DNA of 8,961 nucleotides from Candidatus Sulfotelmatobacter sp. (lineage in GTDB: Bacteria > Acidobacteriota > Terriglobia > Terriglobales > Acidobacteriaceae), in NCBI GenBank assembly GCA_030044775.1, contig JASICF010000063.1, positions 1 to 8,961 on the forward strand. The letters are read 5' to 3'. The position numbers and the translations under genes are program-made. A model generated the notes under the pieces. That model had not been told where the DNA came from. It ran no database searches and saw only the letters and a program-made list of their open reading frames with translations. Shown here one piece after another: positions 1 through 6,658 of the stretch. The stretch's first letter is position 1. Each line of letters begins with the position of its first letter.

Positions 1-434
1 CGCTTTTTGGTTTTCTGCTTCCCGTCCCCTGGCTCGGCGATCGCGCCGATCGCCTGGCCATTCTCGCTCTCACTTTGTACGCGCTGCTTCCCATCATTCG
101 CAACACCTACACCGGCATTCGCGGCGTCGATCCCGCCGTGGTCGAAGCTGGCCGCGGCATGGGCCTCACCACAAATCAACTTCTGTTTCAGGTCGAATTG
201 CCGCTGGCTTCGAGCATCATTGTTTCCGGTATTCGCATCGCAGTGGTGATCTCAGTGGGATTGGCTACGATCGCCGCCGCCATCGGAGCCGGCGGTCTAG
301 GCGAATTCATCTTTCGCGGCCTGGCCATGGTCAGCAATCAGTTGATTCTTGCTGGAGCGATTCCCGCGGCTATTCTGGCCCTGGCGGCCGATTTCGCTCT
401 GGGTTGGCTCGAGAGGCGCTTACGTCCGCGATGA
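1..434 (+). CDS. OpuC/ProW-type quaternary-amine ABC transporter permease, 3' part (5' end outside window)
   Basis: This is the C-terminal 143 codons of an inner-membrane permease; the reading frame is open from base 3 and ends at TGA 432-434. The visible protein has the ABC permease coupling-loop (EAA) motif, EAGRGMGL followed by VELPLA, which docks on the ATPase. It also has the run LYALLPIIRNTYTGI, which is nearly invariant in OpuCB/OpuCD/ProW/OsmW permeases. Three or four hydrophobic spans are visible, and the gene ends with a basic tail (ERRLRPR). The family imports glycine betaine, choline, carnitine and, in the EgtU subfamily, ergothioneine; the substrate cannot be read from this fragment. 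The next gene starts inside its stop codon (ATGA), so the two are translationally coupled and almost certainly form one transporter. The ATPase is not in the window and may lie upstream. The family call is firm and the substrate is open. Confidence 0.93.
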   Translation, partial: LFGFLLPVPWLGDRADRLAILALTLYALLPIIRNTYTGIRGVDPAVVEAGRGMGLTTNQLLFQVELPLASSIIVSGIRIAVVISVGLATIAAAIGAGGLGEFIFRGLAMVSNQLILAGAIPAAILALAADFALGWLERRLRPR

Positions 435-1399
435 GAAGACACCGGCAGACTTGGCATTGGTTCACCCTGAGCCACGGCTTCATCGAAACGCCATCAAAGC
501 CGACAAAAGCCAAAGCTATATGCGCCGGTGTTTGTATCTGCGCCGCTTTCTTCACTTCATCCTGTGCTCCATCGCACTCCGATCGAATCGTCATCGGTTC
601 CAAAAACTTTACTGAGTCGCTGATGCTCGGCGAACTGATTGCGCAAGAGATCGAAGCCCGTTCGCCTTTAAAAGTCGAGCGCCGTTTCTATCTCGCTGGA
701 ACCTATATTTGCCAGCAGGCGATTCTGGCCGGCCGCGTCGACATCTATCCCGAATACACCGGTACCGCGCTCACCGCGATTCTCAAAGAAAAAGCCGGCG
801 GCGACAAAGCCGCCGTCTACCGGCGCGTGAAGCAGGAATATGAAAAGCGATTTGGCCTCACGCTCGGGCCCCCGTTTGGCTTCAATAACACGTTCGCTCT
901 CGAAATCCGTGGCGAAGATGCCCGCCGCCTGCAACTGCATACGCTCTCTCAAGCGGCGCAATACACGCCGCAATGGCGTGCTGGTTTTGGGTACGAATTC
1001 ATGGAACGACCCGATGGTTACCGCGGACTCGCCGCCGCTTACGGCCTGCACTTTGCCGCGCCGCCGCGCATCATGGATCTCGGCTTGCTCGCGCCCGCTT
1101 TGAAAGCTCACCAAATCGATATTGCCGCCGGCAACGCGACCGACGGTCTGATCCCTGCATTCGATCTCTTCGTTCTCGAAGACGACCGCCAGTATTTCCC
1201 GCCCTACGAAGCAGTCGCCGTGGTTCGGCAGCAAACGATGCATCAGTATCCCGAGGTTGCGCAGGCGCTGGCCGAGTTAGGGAACAAGATCAGCGATCGG
1301 GAGATGCAGCAGTTGAATTACGCGCTTGACGGCCAGCACCGCGACGCCAAAGATGTCGCGCATGAATTCCTGGTCAGCAAAGGATTACTGCCTCACTAA
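431..1399 (+). CDS. OpuC/EgtU-like substrate-binding lipoprotein of an ABC transporter
   Basis: This 322-residue protein starts at ATG 431, overlapping the permease stop. An upstream TTG at 404 is possible but less likely. A hydrophobic stretch (residues 30-42) ends in FTSSC, so Cys45 is the likely lipidated residue. The anchor would hold the binding domain at the outer face of the inner membrane. The mature part is a typical OpuAC/ProX two-lobe fold: IGSKNFTES (55-63), LAGTYIC (88-94), DIYPEYTGTA (104-113), GFNNTFAL (150-157) and the second-lobe signature IDIAAGNATDG (229-239). These are hallmarks of quaternary-amine binding proteins, in which aromatic side chains cage a trimethylammonium group. 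In some relatives, including EgtU, this domain is fused to the permease; here they are separate but in the same order. Glycine betaine or choline is the default substrate. Because egtBD lies 291 bp downstream, ergothioneine or hercynine is a real alternative. Confidence 0.92.
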   Translation: MRRHRQTWHWFTLSHGFIETPSKPTKAKAICAGVCICAAFFTSSCAPSHSDRIVIGSKNFTESLMLGELIAQEIEARSPLKVERRFYLAGTYICQQAILAGRVDIYPEYTGTALTAILKEKAGGDKAAVYRRVKQEYEKRFGLTLGPPFGFNNTFALEIRGEDARRLQLHTLSQAAQYTPQWRAGFGYEFMERPDGYRGLAAAYGLHFAAPPRIMDLGLLAPALKAHQIDIAAGNATDGLIPAFDLFVLEDDRQYFPPYEAVAVVRQQTMHQYPEVAQALAELGNKISDREMQQLNYALDGQHRDAKDVAHEFLVSKGLLPH

Positions 1400-1402
1400 G
1401 GG

Positions 1403-1422
1403 CTCAACCCTTGGGGGTCGAG
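1403..1422 (+). terminator. Stem-loop just after the transporter genes, possible terminator
   Basis: CTC-A-ACCC pairs with GGGT-C-GAG around a TTGG loop, giving seven pairs with one A-C mismatch, starting 3 bases after the binding-protein stop codon. The nearest T run (TTTT, about 1439-1442) is too far away for a classic intrinsic terminator, so it may only stabilise the 3' end. The rest of the 291-base gap up to egtB shows no gene. It holds a small 5-bp inverted repeat at 1445-1458 (TGCAA-GAAT-TTGCA) of unknown meaning and the weak promoter listed separately. Confidence 0.35.
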
Positions 1423-1639
1423 GGCCAATCGAAGCTACTTTTCCTGCAAGAATTTGCATGGTGCTAAATCCCAGCCAGGCATGCGTATCCTCGCAAGCTC
1501 CACCGGCATCACAAACGCAGGCGGGCGCAGTTTTTGAGAGTGCGTCTGTGGCACAAACGATGCACTCCAGGAAAGATTGTTTTCGCAGCGACCAAATGCA
1601 AGAGTTCGTCATCTATTCAGAGATCAGACCGAAGCCGGA

Positions 1640-1668
1640 TTGCGCCTGAACGCGCGGAAGTAGATAGT
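1640..1668 (+). promoter_or_regulatory. Weak sigma-70-like promoter candidate for egtBD
   Basis: TTGCGC (1640-1645) and GATAGT (1663-1668) are separated by 17 bases, with 3/6 and 4/6 matches to the -35 and -10 consensus. Transcription would start near 1675, leaving a short leader that holds the GGAGG Shine-Dalgarno (1680-1684), six bases before the egtB ATG. Spacing and position are good; the match is weak. No operator for a known redox regulator could be recognised. Confidence 0.28.
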
Positions 1669-1690
1669 ACCAGTCAGTCGGAGGGTCTCC

Positions 1691-3118
1691 ATGCCCATGC
1701 CAGCCACGCAGAGCGATCTCGCCGTTATTCACGACGTCGATCGTCGCGATCTTCTTGATCGACTCGTAATTGCGCGCCAGCGTGCCGACGAGTTGTTTGC
1801 CGTTGTTAAGCCCGATTCGCTTTATGAGCGTCCCATTGCCGAGCGGCATCGCATCGTTTTTTATATCGGGCATCTGGAAGCATTCGATTGGAATCTATTT
1901 CGCGGCCGCGTCTTCAATCGTGACAGCTTTCATCCCGGCTTCGATCGCCTCTTCGCTTTCGGCATCGATCCTGTCGGTGGTGGCTTGCCCCGCGATCAGC
2001 CATCCGACTGGCCTTCGATTGCCGCGGTTTGCGATTATGTTGCCCAAGTGCGGAATATCCTGGATGACGAACTGGCTGATGCCCTCTCGGTTTCTTCCGA
2101 TCGAACATTTGACGGTTTCCCGCTCAGCACTCTGCTCAATGTAGCCATCGAGCATCGGCTCATGCATGCTGAAACGCTGGCCTACATGGTGCATCAGTTG
2201 CCGCTGGATCGAAAAATTCCCCAACCTGATGCGCTGAACTTTGATTCTTCTTCGCTTGTTGGCCACAGCGTTGATATTCCCTCCGGCTCGATCACGCTCG
2301 GCCTTTCCCGTTCGAGCGGCGTCTTCGGCTGGGACAATGAGTTCGAATCTAATGTCGTCAACGTTCCCTCCTTTGCCATCGATGAGCACAAAGTGACGAA
2401 CGGCGATTATCTCGATTTCATCGCTGATGGCGGATACGACGATCGTGAATTCTGGATTGACTCCAACTCAACCCACGATCGCGAACAAGATCGAAACTGG
2501 AATTGGAAATCGGAGCACAGAATTTCTCATCCTGCTTTCTGGATTCGCCGCGGCAATGGCAACAGCAACAACGACTGGTTCTATCGCACCATGTTCGAGG
2601 AAATTCCTTTACCGAAAAACTGGCCGGTCTATGTGAGCCAGGCGGAAGCGAAAGCCTACGCACGGTGGGCAGGGAAGCGGTTGCCTTCCGAAGCCGAATG
2701 GCAGCGCGCCGCTTACGCGACTCCGGGCGGCGAAGAGCGAGATTATCCCTGGGGCAATCAGGCTCCCACTGCCGATCTGGGCAACTTCGACTTTGCCAAC
2801 TGGAGTCCGGCTCCAGTAAACGCCTTTCCTCGCAATCAGAGCGCGTTTGGTGTCCACGGCATGCTCGGCAACGGATGGGAGTGGACTTCAACTGAGTTTT
2901 CCCCATTTCCCGGCTTCCAGCCATTTCCGTTTTATCGCGGTTATTCCGCCGACTTTTTCGATGGCAAGCACTTCGTCATGAAAGGCGGGTCGGCGCGCAC
3001 GGCTGCAACCATGCTGCGCCGCACTTTCCGTAATTGGTTTCAGCCACATTATCAATACATGTACGCGGGATTTCGCTGCGTGCGCCAGCCTTCGTCCGGA
3101 GACCGGTCTTCAACCTAG
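1691..3118 (+). CDS. egtB: Ergothioneine biosynthesis sulfoxide synthase EgtB
   Basis: EgtB is an iron(II) enzyme that uses O2 to join a cysteine thiol to C2 of the imidazole of hercynine, giving a sulfoxide precursor of ergothioneine in the cytoplasm. The 475-residue protein has an N-terminal DinB-like four-helix domain (about 15-175). This supplies the three iron ligands: His61 (YIGH) and His155/His159 (HRLMHAE). A C-terminal FGE/sulfatase-modifying-factor domain follows (about 195-465), with LPSEAEW (331-337), GNGWEWTS (393-400), KGGSA (431-435), RRTFRNW (443-449) and AGFRC (459-463). The mycobacterial Asp416/Arg420 pair, which holds gamma-glutamylcysteine, is replaced here by Phe450 and Tyr454. 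This points to a cysteine-using enzyme like that reported from Chloracidobacterium. The start is set by GGAGG six bases upstream; a second ATG two codons in is possible. egtD follows 36 bp on, so the two form an operon. The function is well supported; the thiol donor is inferred. Confidence 0.93.
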   Translation: MPMPATQSDLAVIHDVDRRDLLDRLVIARQRADELFAVVKPDSLYERPIAERHRIVFYIGHLEAFDWNLFRGRVFNRDSFHPGFDRLFAFGIDPVGGGLPRDQPSDWPSIAAVCDYVAQVRNILDDELADALSVSSDRTFDGFPLSTLLNVAIEHRLMHAETLAYMVHQLPLDRKIPQPDALNFDSSSLVGHSVDIPSGSITLGLSRSSGVFGWDNEFESNVVNVPSFAIDEHKVTNGDYLDFIADGGYDDREFWIDSNSTHDREQDRNWNWKSEHRISHPAFWIRRGNGNSNNDWFYRTMFEEIPLPKNWPVYVSQAEAKAYARWAGKRLPSEAEWQRAAYATPGGEERDYPWGNQAPTADLGNFDFANWSPAPVNAFPRNQSAFGVHGMLGNGWEWTSTEFSPFPGFQPFPFYRGYSADFFDGKHFVMKGGSARTAATMLRRTFRNWFQPHYQYMYAGFRCVRQPSSGDRSST

Positions 3119-3140
3119 CCAATAAAAAGAAGATCGTCAC

Positions 3141-3146
3141 AAGGAG
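3141..3146 (+). promoter_or_regulatory. Strong ribosome binding site of egtD
   Basis: AAGGAG lies eight bases before the egtD ATG at 3155, inside the 36-bp egtB-egtD spacer. It fixes the start codon and suggests efficient translation of the methyltransferase from the shared transcript. No promoter-like or terminator-like sequence is visible in the spacer. Confidence 0.75.
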
Positions 3147-3154
3147 AACGAACC

Positions 3155-4123
3155 ATGCTTGTCCACGCGATCACCGCGAATATCGATTACGAATTTGCCG
3201 CCGATGTACGCGCAGGACTCACCAAGCCCAAACAAAAGGAGTTGCCCTCGAAGTATTTGTATGACGAAGTCGGCTCGGCTTTATTCGAGGTGATCAGCTA
3301 CCTCCCCGAATACGGTCTCACGCGCGCCGATGAGCGCCTCTTGCAGCGGCATAGCAATGACATTGTCGAACGCCTTCCCGGCCCCGTTTCTGTGGCGGAA
3401 CTGGGCAGCGGCAGCGGCAGGAAAACTCGCCAGATTCTCGAGTCGCTTTGCCGCCGCCAGCGTACCAGTTACTATCCGATCGAAATTTCCCGCTCCGCTC
3501 TCGTCATGTGCGAGCGCGAACTCAGCGACATCGATTCCATCAGCATTCTCGGTTTCGAGCGCGAATATCTCGATGGGTTGCTCGAAGTCGCTGCCCAGCG
3601 CCGCGCTGGCCACCATCTTCTCGTGCTCTTTCTCGGCAGTACCATCGGCAATTTCGATCGCCCCGCAGGCGTGCAGTTCCTCGCCGAGGTTCGCGGCATC
3701 CTTCAACCCGGCGATTCTCTGCTGCTGGGCACGGATCTCGTGAAGTCGAGCGCCGAATTGCTGGCTGCTTATGACGACGAGCTCGGAGTGACTGCCGCGT
3801 TCAATCTGAATCTGTTGGTTCGCATCAATCGCGAACTCAGCGCCGATTTCGACCTCTCGCACTTTGAGCACGTTGCCAAAATCAATCATTGGGCCCGCAG
3901 CGTGGAAATGCATCTGCGTTCCACGCGCCGGCAGAAGGTACACATTCGCGCCGCCGAGCTTTCCGTGGATTTCGCCGAAGGCGAAACTATCTGGACCGAA
4001 AGCAGTCACAAGTACTCCCTGGAAGAGGTCGTGCAAATGGCGCGCGCCACAGGCTTCCGCTGCGATGCGCAATGGGTCGACGATCAATGGCCATTCGCCG
4101 AGAATCTGCTGATTGCTGAGTAA
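3155..4123 (+). CDS. egtD: L-histidine N-alpha-methyltransferase EgtD
   Basis: EgtD transfers three methyl groups from S-adenosylmethionine to the alpha-amino group of histidine, giving hercynine, the substrate of EgtB. The 322-residue protein matches the usual length (321 in M. smegmatis) and the Methyltransf_33 family from end to end. SAM-binding features are the AELGSGSGRKT loop (81-91) and GTDLVK (192-197). Set against the M. smegmatis enzyme as I recall it, every substrate residue is present: Tyr36 and Tyr53 (Tyr39, Tyr56), Asn166 in GSTIGNF, Tyr206 in AAYDD, Met252 in VEMHLR, and Glu282 and Ser284 in TESSHKY. These residues contact the carboxylate, amino group and imidazole of histidine, so histidine is the expected substrate. 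The gene is second in the egtBD operon and has its own AAGGAG site. No egtA, egtC or egtE homologue lies in the window. Confidence 0.95.
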   Translation: MLVHAITANIDYEFAADVRAGLTKPKQKELPSKYLYDEVGSALFEVISYLPEYGLTRADERLLQRHSNDIVERLPGPVSVAELGSGSGRKTRQILESLCRRQRTSYYPIEISRSALVMCERELSDIDSISILGFEREYLDGLLEVAAQRRAGHHLLVLFLGSTIGNFDRPAGVQFLAEVRGILQPGDSLLLGTDLVKSSAELLAAYDDELGVTAAFNLNLLVRINRELSADFDLSHFEHVAKINHWARSVEMHLRSTRRQKVHIRAAELSVDFAEGETIWTESSHKYSLEEVVQMARATGFRCDAQWVDDQWPFAENLLIAE

Positions 4124-4243
4124 GTTCAGGCAACTCAGAAAGTTTCTCGAGTCGTCTGCAGCGGCCCGCAAGTTTTTCTTCCGAGGTAAAACTTTGTAAA
4201 TCGCCGCTTCGAGACCCTAACCGACAAGGTAAAGTAATAACTG

Positions 4244-5464
4244 ATGAAGCTCGGTAAAACCTCCGGCGGATCGCACCTACTTCGGCTTGCGTTGATCTTC
4301 TCGATCGCCGGAGCCTTTTCACTCCTAGCTCCGTCTTCCAAGGCCGGGTCTGCTCCTCAAGCTCAGTCGTCTGCGACTCCTGCCTCGACCCGTCACATCG
4401 GCGCAGTCAAAGCCATCAACGGGACAACCATAACGCTCACGCCCGACACCGGCTCCGATCTGACCATCTCAGTGCAGCCCACTACGCGACTGCTTCGCAT
4501 CGCACCCGGGCAGAAGGATCTGAAGAGCGCGACGCCGATTCAGTTCCCAGAATTGCAGGTTGGAGACCGCATTCTGGTCGCGGGCAAACCCTCTGATGAC
4601 AACGCGTCCGTGCTCGCCACGACGATCGTTGTCATGACCCACTCCGATATTGCCGCGCAGCATCAGCAGGAATTGCAGGACTGGCAAAAGCGTGGTGTGG
4701 ATGGCCTGGTCACTGCCGTCGATAGCGCCGCAAGTACCGTCACGATTTCATCTCGCGGCAAGCCCGTCATCATCCATTCTTCGCCGAACACGATCATTCG
4801 GCGCTACGCCCAAGATTCGGTGAAATTCGATGACGCCAAACCCAGCACCCTCACAGCCATTCACGCCGGTGACCAATTGCGCGCACGCGGCGAGCGCAGC
4901 GCCAATGGGGGCGAACTCACCGCAGACGAAATCGTTTCCGGAGCTTTCCGCAATATTGCCGGCATGGTGAGTTCAGTCGATCCAGGCGCGTCGACGGTCA
5001 CAGTGCACGATTTGCTGTCTCAAAAGAATGTCACTCTCAAAATCGCGGCGGATTCGCAGCTTCATGCGTTGCCTCCCGAGATGGCGCAGCGAATCGCCAT
5101 GCGGCTGAAGCGTGCGGGCGCCGGTGGCGCGCCTTCTGGCCCGCCTGCTGGCAATCCTCAAAACGCGAACCCGCCACCAAGTCCGCCTGCTGGACCAGAA
5201 GACTCTGGCGCGCCCAGGCATCTCGGCGGCCCTCCTGATCTGCAGCAAATTCTGAGTCGCACTCCGGTTGTTGCTCTCAGCGATCTGCACAAAGGCGAAG
5301 CTGTGGTGGCGCTTTCCACCGAAGGCGCTGCCGATGCGGGAACCGCAATTACTTTGCTCACCGGCGTCGAGCCAATCCTTGAGGCTGCGCCCAATGCAAG
5401 CGGAGCCTCGATCCTTACACCGTGGAGTCTTGGCGCGCCCTCGGGCGATGCTGGCGGGCCCTAA
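4244..5464 (+). CDS. Secreted protein with repeated DUF5666-like beta modules
   Basis: The product is a 406-residue exported protein of unknown function. A signal peptide is visible: basic start, hydrophobic core LALIFSIAGAFSLLA (15-29) and probable cleavage after SSKA (34). Three similar beta-rich modules follow, at about 51-131, 153-233 and 238-377. Each opens with G-x-V-x-x-V/I and a TVT/TIT strand, and closes with a G-D/E strand such as VGDRILVAG, AGDQLRARG or KGEAVVALS. This is the DUF5666 (OB-like) pattern common in acidobacterial envelope proteins. The third module is split by a Gly/Pro-rich insertion (about 291-330). The start is ATG 4244, with only a loose AAGG (4226-4229) upstream. 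A TAAAGT box (4230-4235) close to the ATG could mean a short or absent leader. The 120-bp gap after egtD and the lack of a pathway link argue that it is a separate unit. No catalytic motif was seen. Confidence 0.8.
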   Translation: MKLGKTSGGSHLLRLALIFSIAGAFSLLAPSSKAGSAPQAQSSATPASTRHIGAVKAINGTTITLTPDTGSDLTISVQPTTRLLRIAPGQKDLKSATPIQFPELQVGDRILVAGKPSDDNASVLATTIVVMTHSDIAAQHQQELQDWQKRGVDGLVTAVDSAASTVTISSRGKPVIIHSSPNTIIRRYAQDSVKFDDAKPSTLTAIHAGDQLRARGERSANGGELTADEIVSGAFRNIAGMVSSVDPGASTVTVHDLLSQKNVTLKIAADSQLHALPPEMAQRIAMRLKRAGAGGAPSGPPAGNPQNANPPPSPPAGPEDSGAPRHLGGPPDLQQILSRTPVVALSDLHKGEAVVALSTEGAADAGTAITLLTGVEPILEAAPNASGASILTPWSLGAPSGDAGGP

Positions 5465-5473
5465 TTCTCGTGA

Positions 5474-5486
5474 CCAGCTTGGCTGG
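5474..5486 (+). terminator. Small stem-loop after the DUF5666-like gene
   Basis: CCAGC-TTG-GCTGG is a perfect 5-bp hairpin ten bases after the stop codon. A second weak repeat follows (TTCAG-N6-CTGAA, 5501-5516). Neither has a T tract, so an intrinsic terminator is doubtful. The remaining bases up to 5564 hold only the start region of the next gene. Confidence 0.2.
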
Positions 5487-5564
5487 AGCTAACTTCCTTA
5501 TTCAGGGTATTCTGAAGGGTTGCAAATCTCTGGCGTAGCCCCGCCTTAAGGGTTCTCGATTCGT

Positions 5565-6437
5565 TTGTCGCCTTCTCCCATTACACGACGCAAGTTTCTG
5601 TTTTCCGCCGCCACAGCCGCCGCAGCCTGTGCCGTCGCCGTGGCTGGGGATGGAATTCTATTCGCGCCCAATTTCCCCCGCATTGTGCGCCGCGAGTTCA
5701 TGCTGTCGCGGCTGCCCCAGCGAATGGATGGCCTCACCATCGCCCTGCTCAGCGACTTCCACTACGATCCAGTTTTCTCAGTGCATCCCCTGCGCGCCGC
5801 CATTCCCCTCGTGAATAATCTTCATCCTGACTTGGTCGTCTTAACGGGAGACTTCGTTTCGGCTCCGGATTTCGGCGACCCGCGAAAAGGCGCGTTCGCC
5901 GCCGAACCCTGTGCTCAGTTGCTTCAGCAGATGACTGCTCCTCACGGTTTGTGGGCGGTCCTTGGAAATCATGATAACGATACCGATCCCGAGCACGTCA
6001 CCCACGCACTCGAGGCGGTCAATATTCACGTGTTGATCAACGAATCCCAGCCCATCGAGCAAGACGGTGCACGCTTCTGGCTCTCCGGCGTCAACGACGT
6101 CTTCAGCCACGATGCGGATGTACCGAAAACACTACAAAGCGTGCCGGCAAATGAATCTGTCGTTATGCTGGTCCATGAACCCGACTTTGCCGATATCGTT
6201 TCTCGATATCCCGTCGACCTGCAACTGTCCGGGCACTCGCACGGGGGACAGATCAGGATTCCGTTTCTGCCCCCGCTCTATTTGCCGCATTGGGCGAAGA
6301 AGTATATCTGGGGCACCTATCACGTCGGCGCTCTGACGCTCTACACGAATCCCGGCCTCGGGACGATAGAAATTCCCATGCGCCTGAATTGTCCGCCGGA
6401 AATCACAGTTGTGACGTTGCGTTCGCCAAAGGCATAA
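5565..6437 (+). CDS. Tat-exported calcineurin-like metallophosphoesterase (YkuE/LpxG-like)
   Basis: This 290-residue two-metal phosphoesterase carries all signature blocks in order: SDFHYD (Asp64, His66), GDF (95-97), GNHDN (134-138), VHEPDF (His204) and GHSHGGQ (223-229). The family hydrolyses phosphomonoesters or diesters. YkuE-like members act at the cell envelope, and LpxG-type members cleave UDP-diacylglucosamine; the substrate here is unknown. The N-terminus has a twin-arginine signal (ITRRKFLFS, residues 6-14) and an Ala-rich core, so the folded enzyme is probably exported or membrane-anchored by Tat. The start is TTG at 5565, because the frame is open only from 5550 and has no ATG or GTG before the RR motif. 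AAGGG (5548-5552) lies 12 bases upstream, rather far, so a non-standard ATT at 5559 is formally possible. Starting at the first internal Met (about 5700) would remove the signal. The gene stands alone. Confidence 0.9.
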   Translation: MSPSPITRRKFLFSAATAAAACAVAVAGDGILFAPNFPRIVRREFMLSRLPQRMDGLTIALLSDFHYDPVFSVHPLRAAIPLVNNLHPDLVVLTGDFVSAPDFGDPRKGAFAAEPCAQLLQQMTAPHGLWAVLGNHDNDTDPEHVTHALEAVNIHVLINESQPIEQDGARFWLSGVNDVFSHDADVPKTLQSVPANESVVMLVHEPDFADIVSRYPVDLQLSGHSHGGQIRIPFLPPLYLPHWAKKYIWGTYHVGALTLYTNPGLGTIEIPMRLNCPPEITVVTLRSPKA

Positions 6438-6541
6438 ATGCAACCGATGCTCACCTCACCCGATAGATATCCCTGCGGTTGGCGGCAATCCCTAGCACGA
6501 AATGTGCAATTGCCTTCATCTTTGACCTCGATTTCCTGAGC

Positions 6542-6561
6542 AATCGTCCGCTGAAACGATT
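6542..6561. repeat. Inverted repeat AATCGT-N8-ACGATT upstream of the TonB-C gene
   Basis: A perfect 6-bp inverted repeat lies in the 221-bp gap between the phosphoesterase and the TonB-C gene, about 40 bases before the candidate -35 box. It could be an operator or chance; nothing else in the gap suggests a gene. Confidence 0.2.
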
Positions 6562-6598
6562 CATGGCAATCTGTTTATCGCCGCTCGAAGTTTCGGCC

Positions 6599-6626
6599 TT
6601 GCAGTTGCTGTGCGCAACCGGATAAA
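6599..6626 (+). promoter_or_regulatory. Weak promoter candidate for the TonB-C gene
   Basis: TTGCAG (6599-6604) and GATAAA (6621-6626) are 16 bases apart, with 3/6 and 4/6 consensus matches. Transcription would start near 6633. This would favour the ATG at 6659 over the TTG at 6632 as the translation start. Confidence 0.25.
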
Positions 6627-6658
6627 TTGCTTTGCCTGACTGTTTCGAGCTTTATTCC

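Noticed and set aside
668..1243. Open frame of 191 codons on the - strand opposite the binding-protein gene
   Set aside because: Low-complexity composition typical of a shadow frame; the + strand gene matches its family end to end.
1326..1649. Open frame running from the end of the binding-protein gene into the intergenic gap
   Set aside because: It overlaps the certain gene out of frame, has no ribosome site and no recognisable protein features.
3281..4171. Long open frame (296 codons) on the - strand opposite egtD
   Set aside because: It mirrors the codon bias of a fully conserved egtD, has no recognisable motif, and would have to be antisense to a certain gene.
4157..4177. Possible terminator after egtD: short GC stem followed by five T
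   Set aside because: The best fold is TGC-A-G over CGGC with a mismatch, only four real pairs; too weak to call despite the T run.
4185..4258. Three copies of GGTAAA around the start of the DUF5666-like gene (4185, 4228, 4253)
   Set aside because: Six bases only, irregular spacing and one copy inside the coding region; likely chance.
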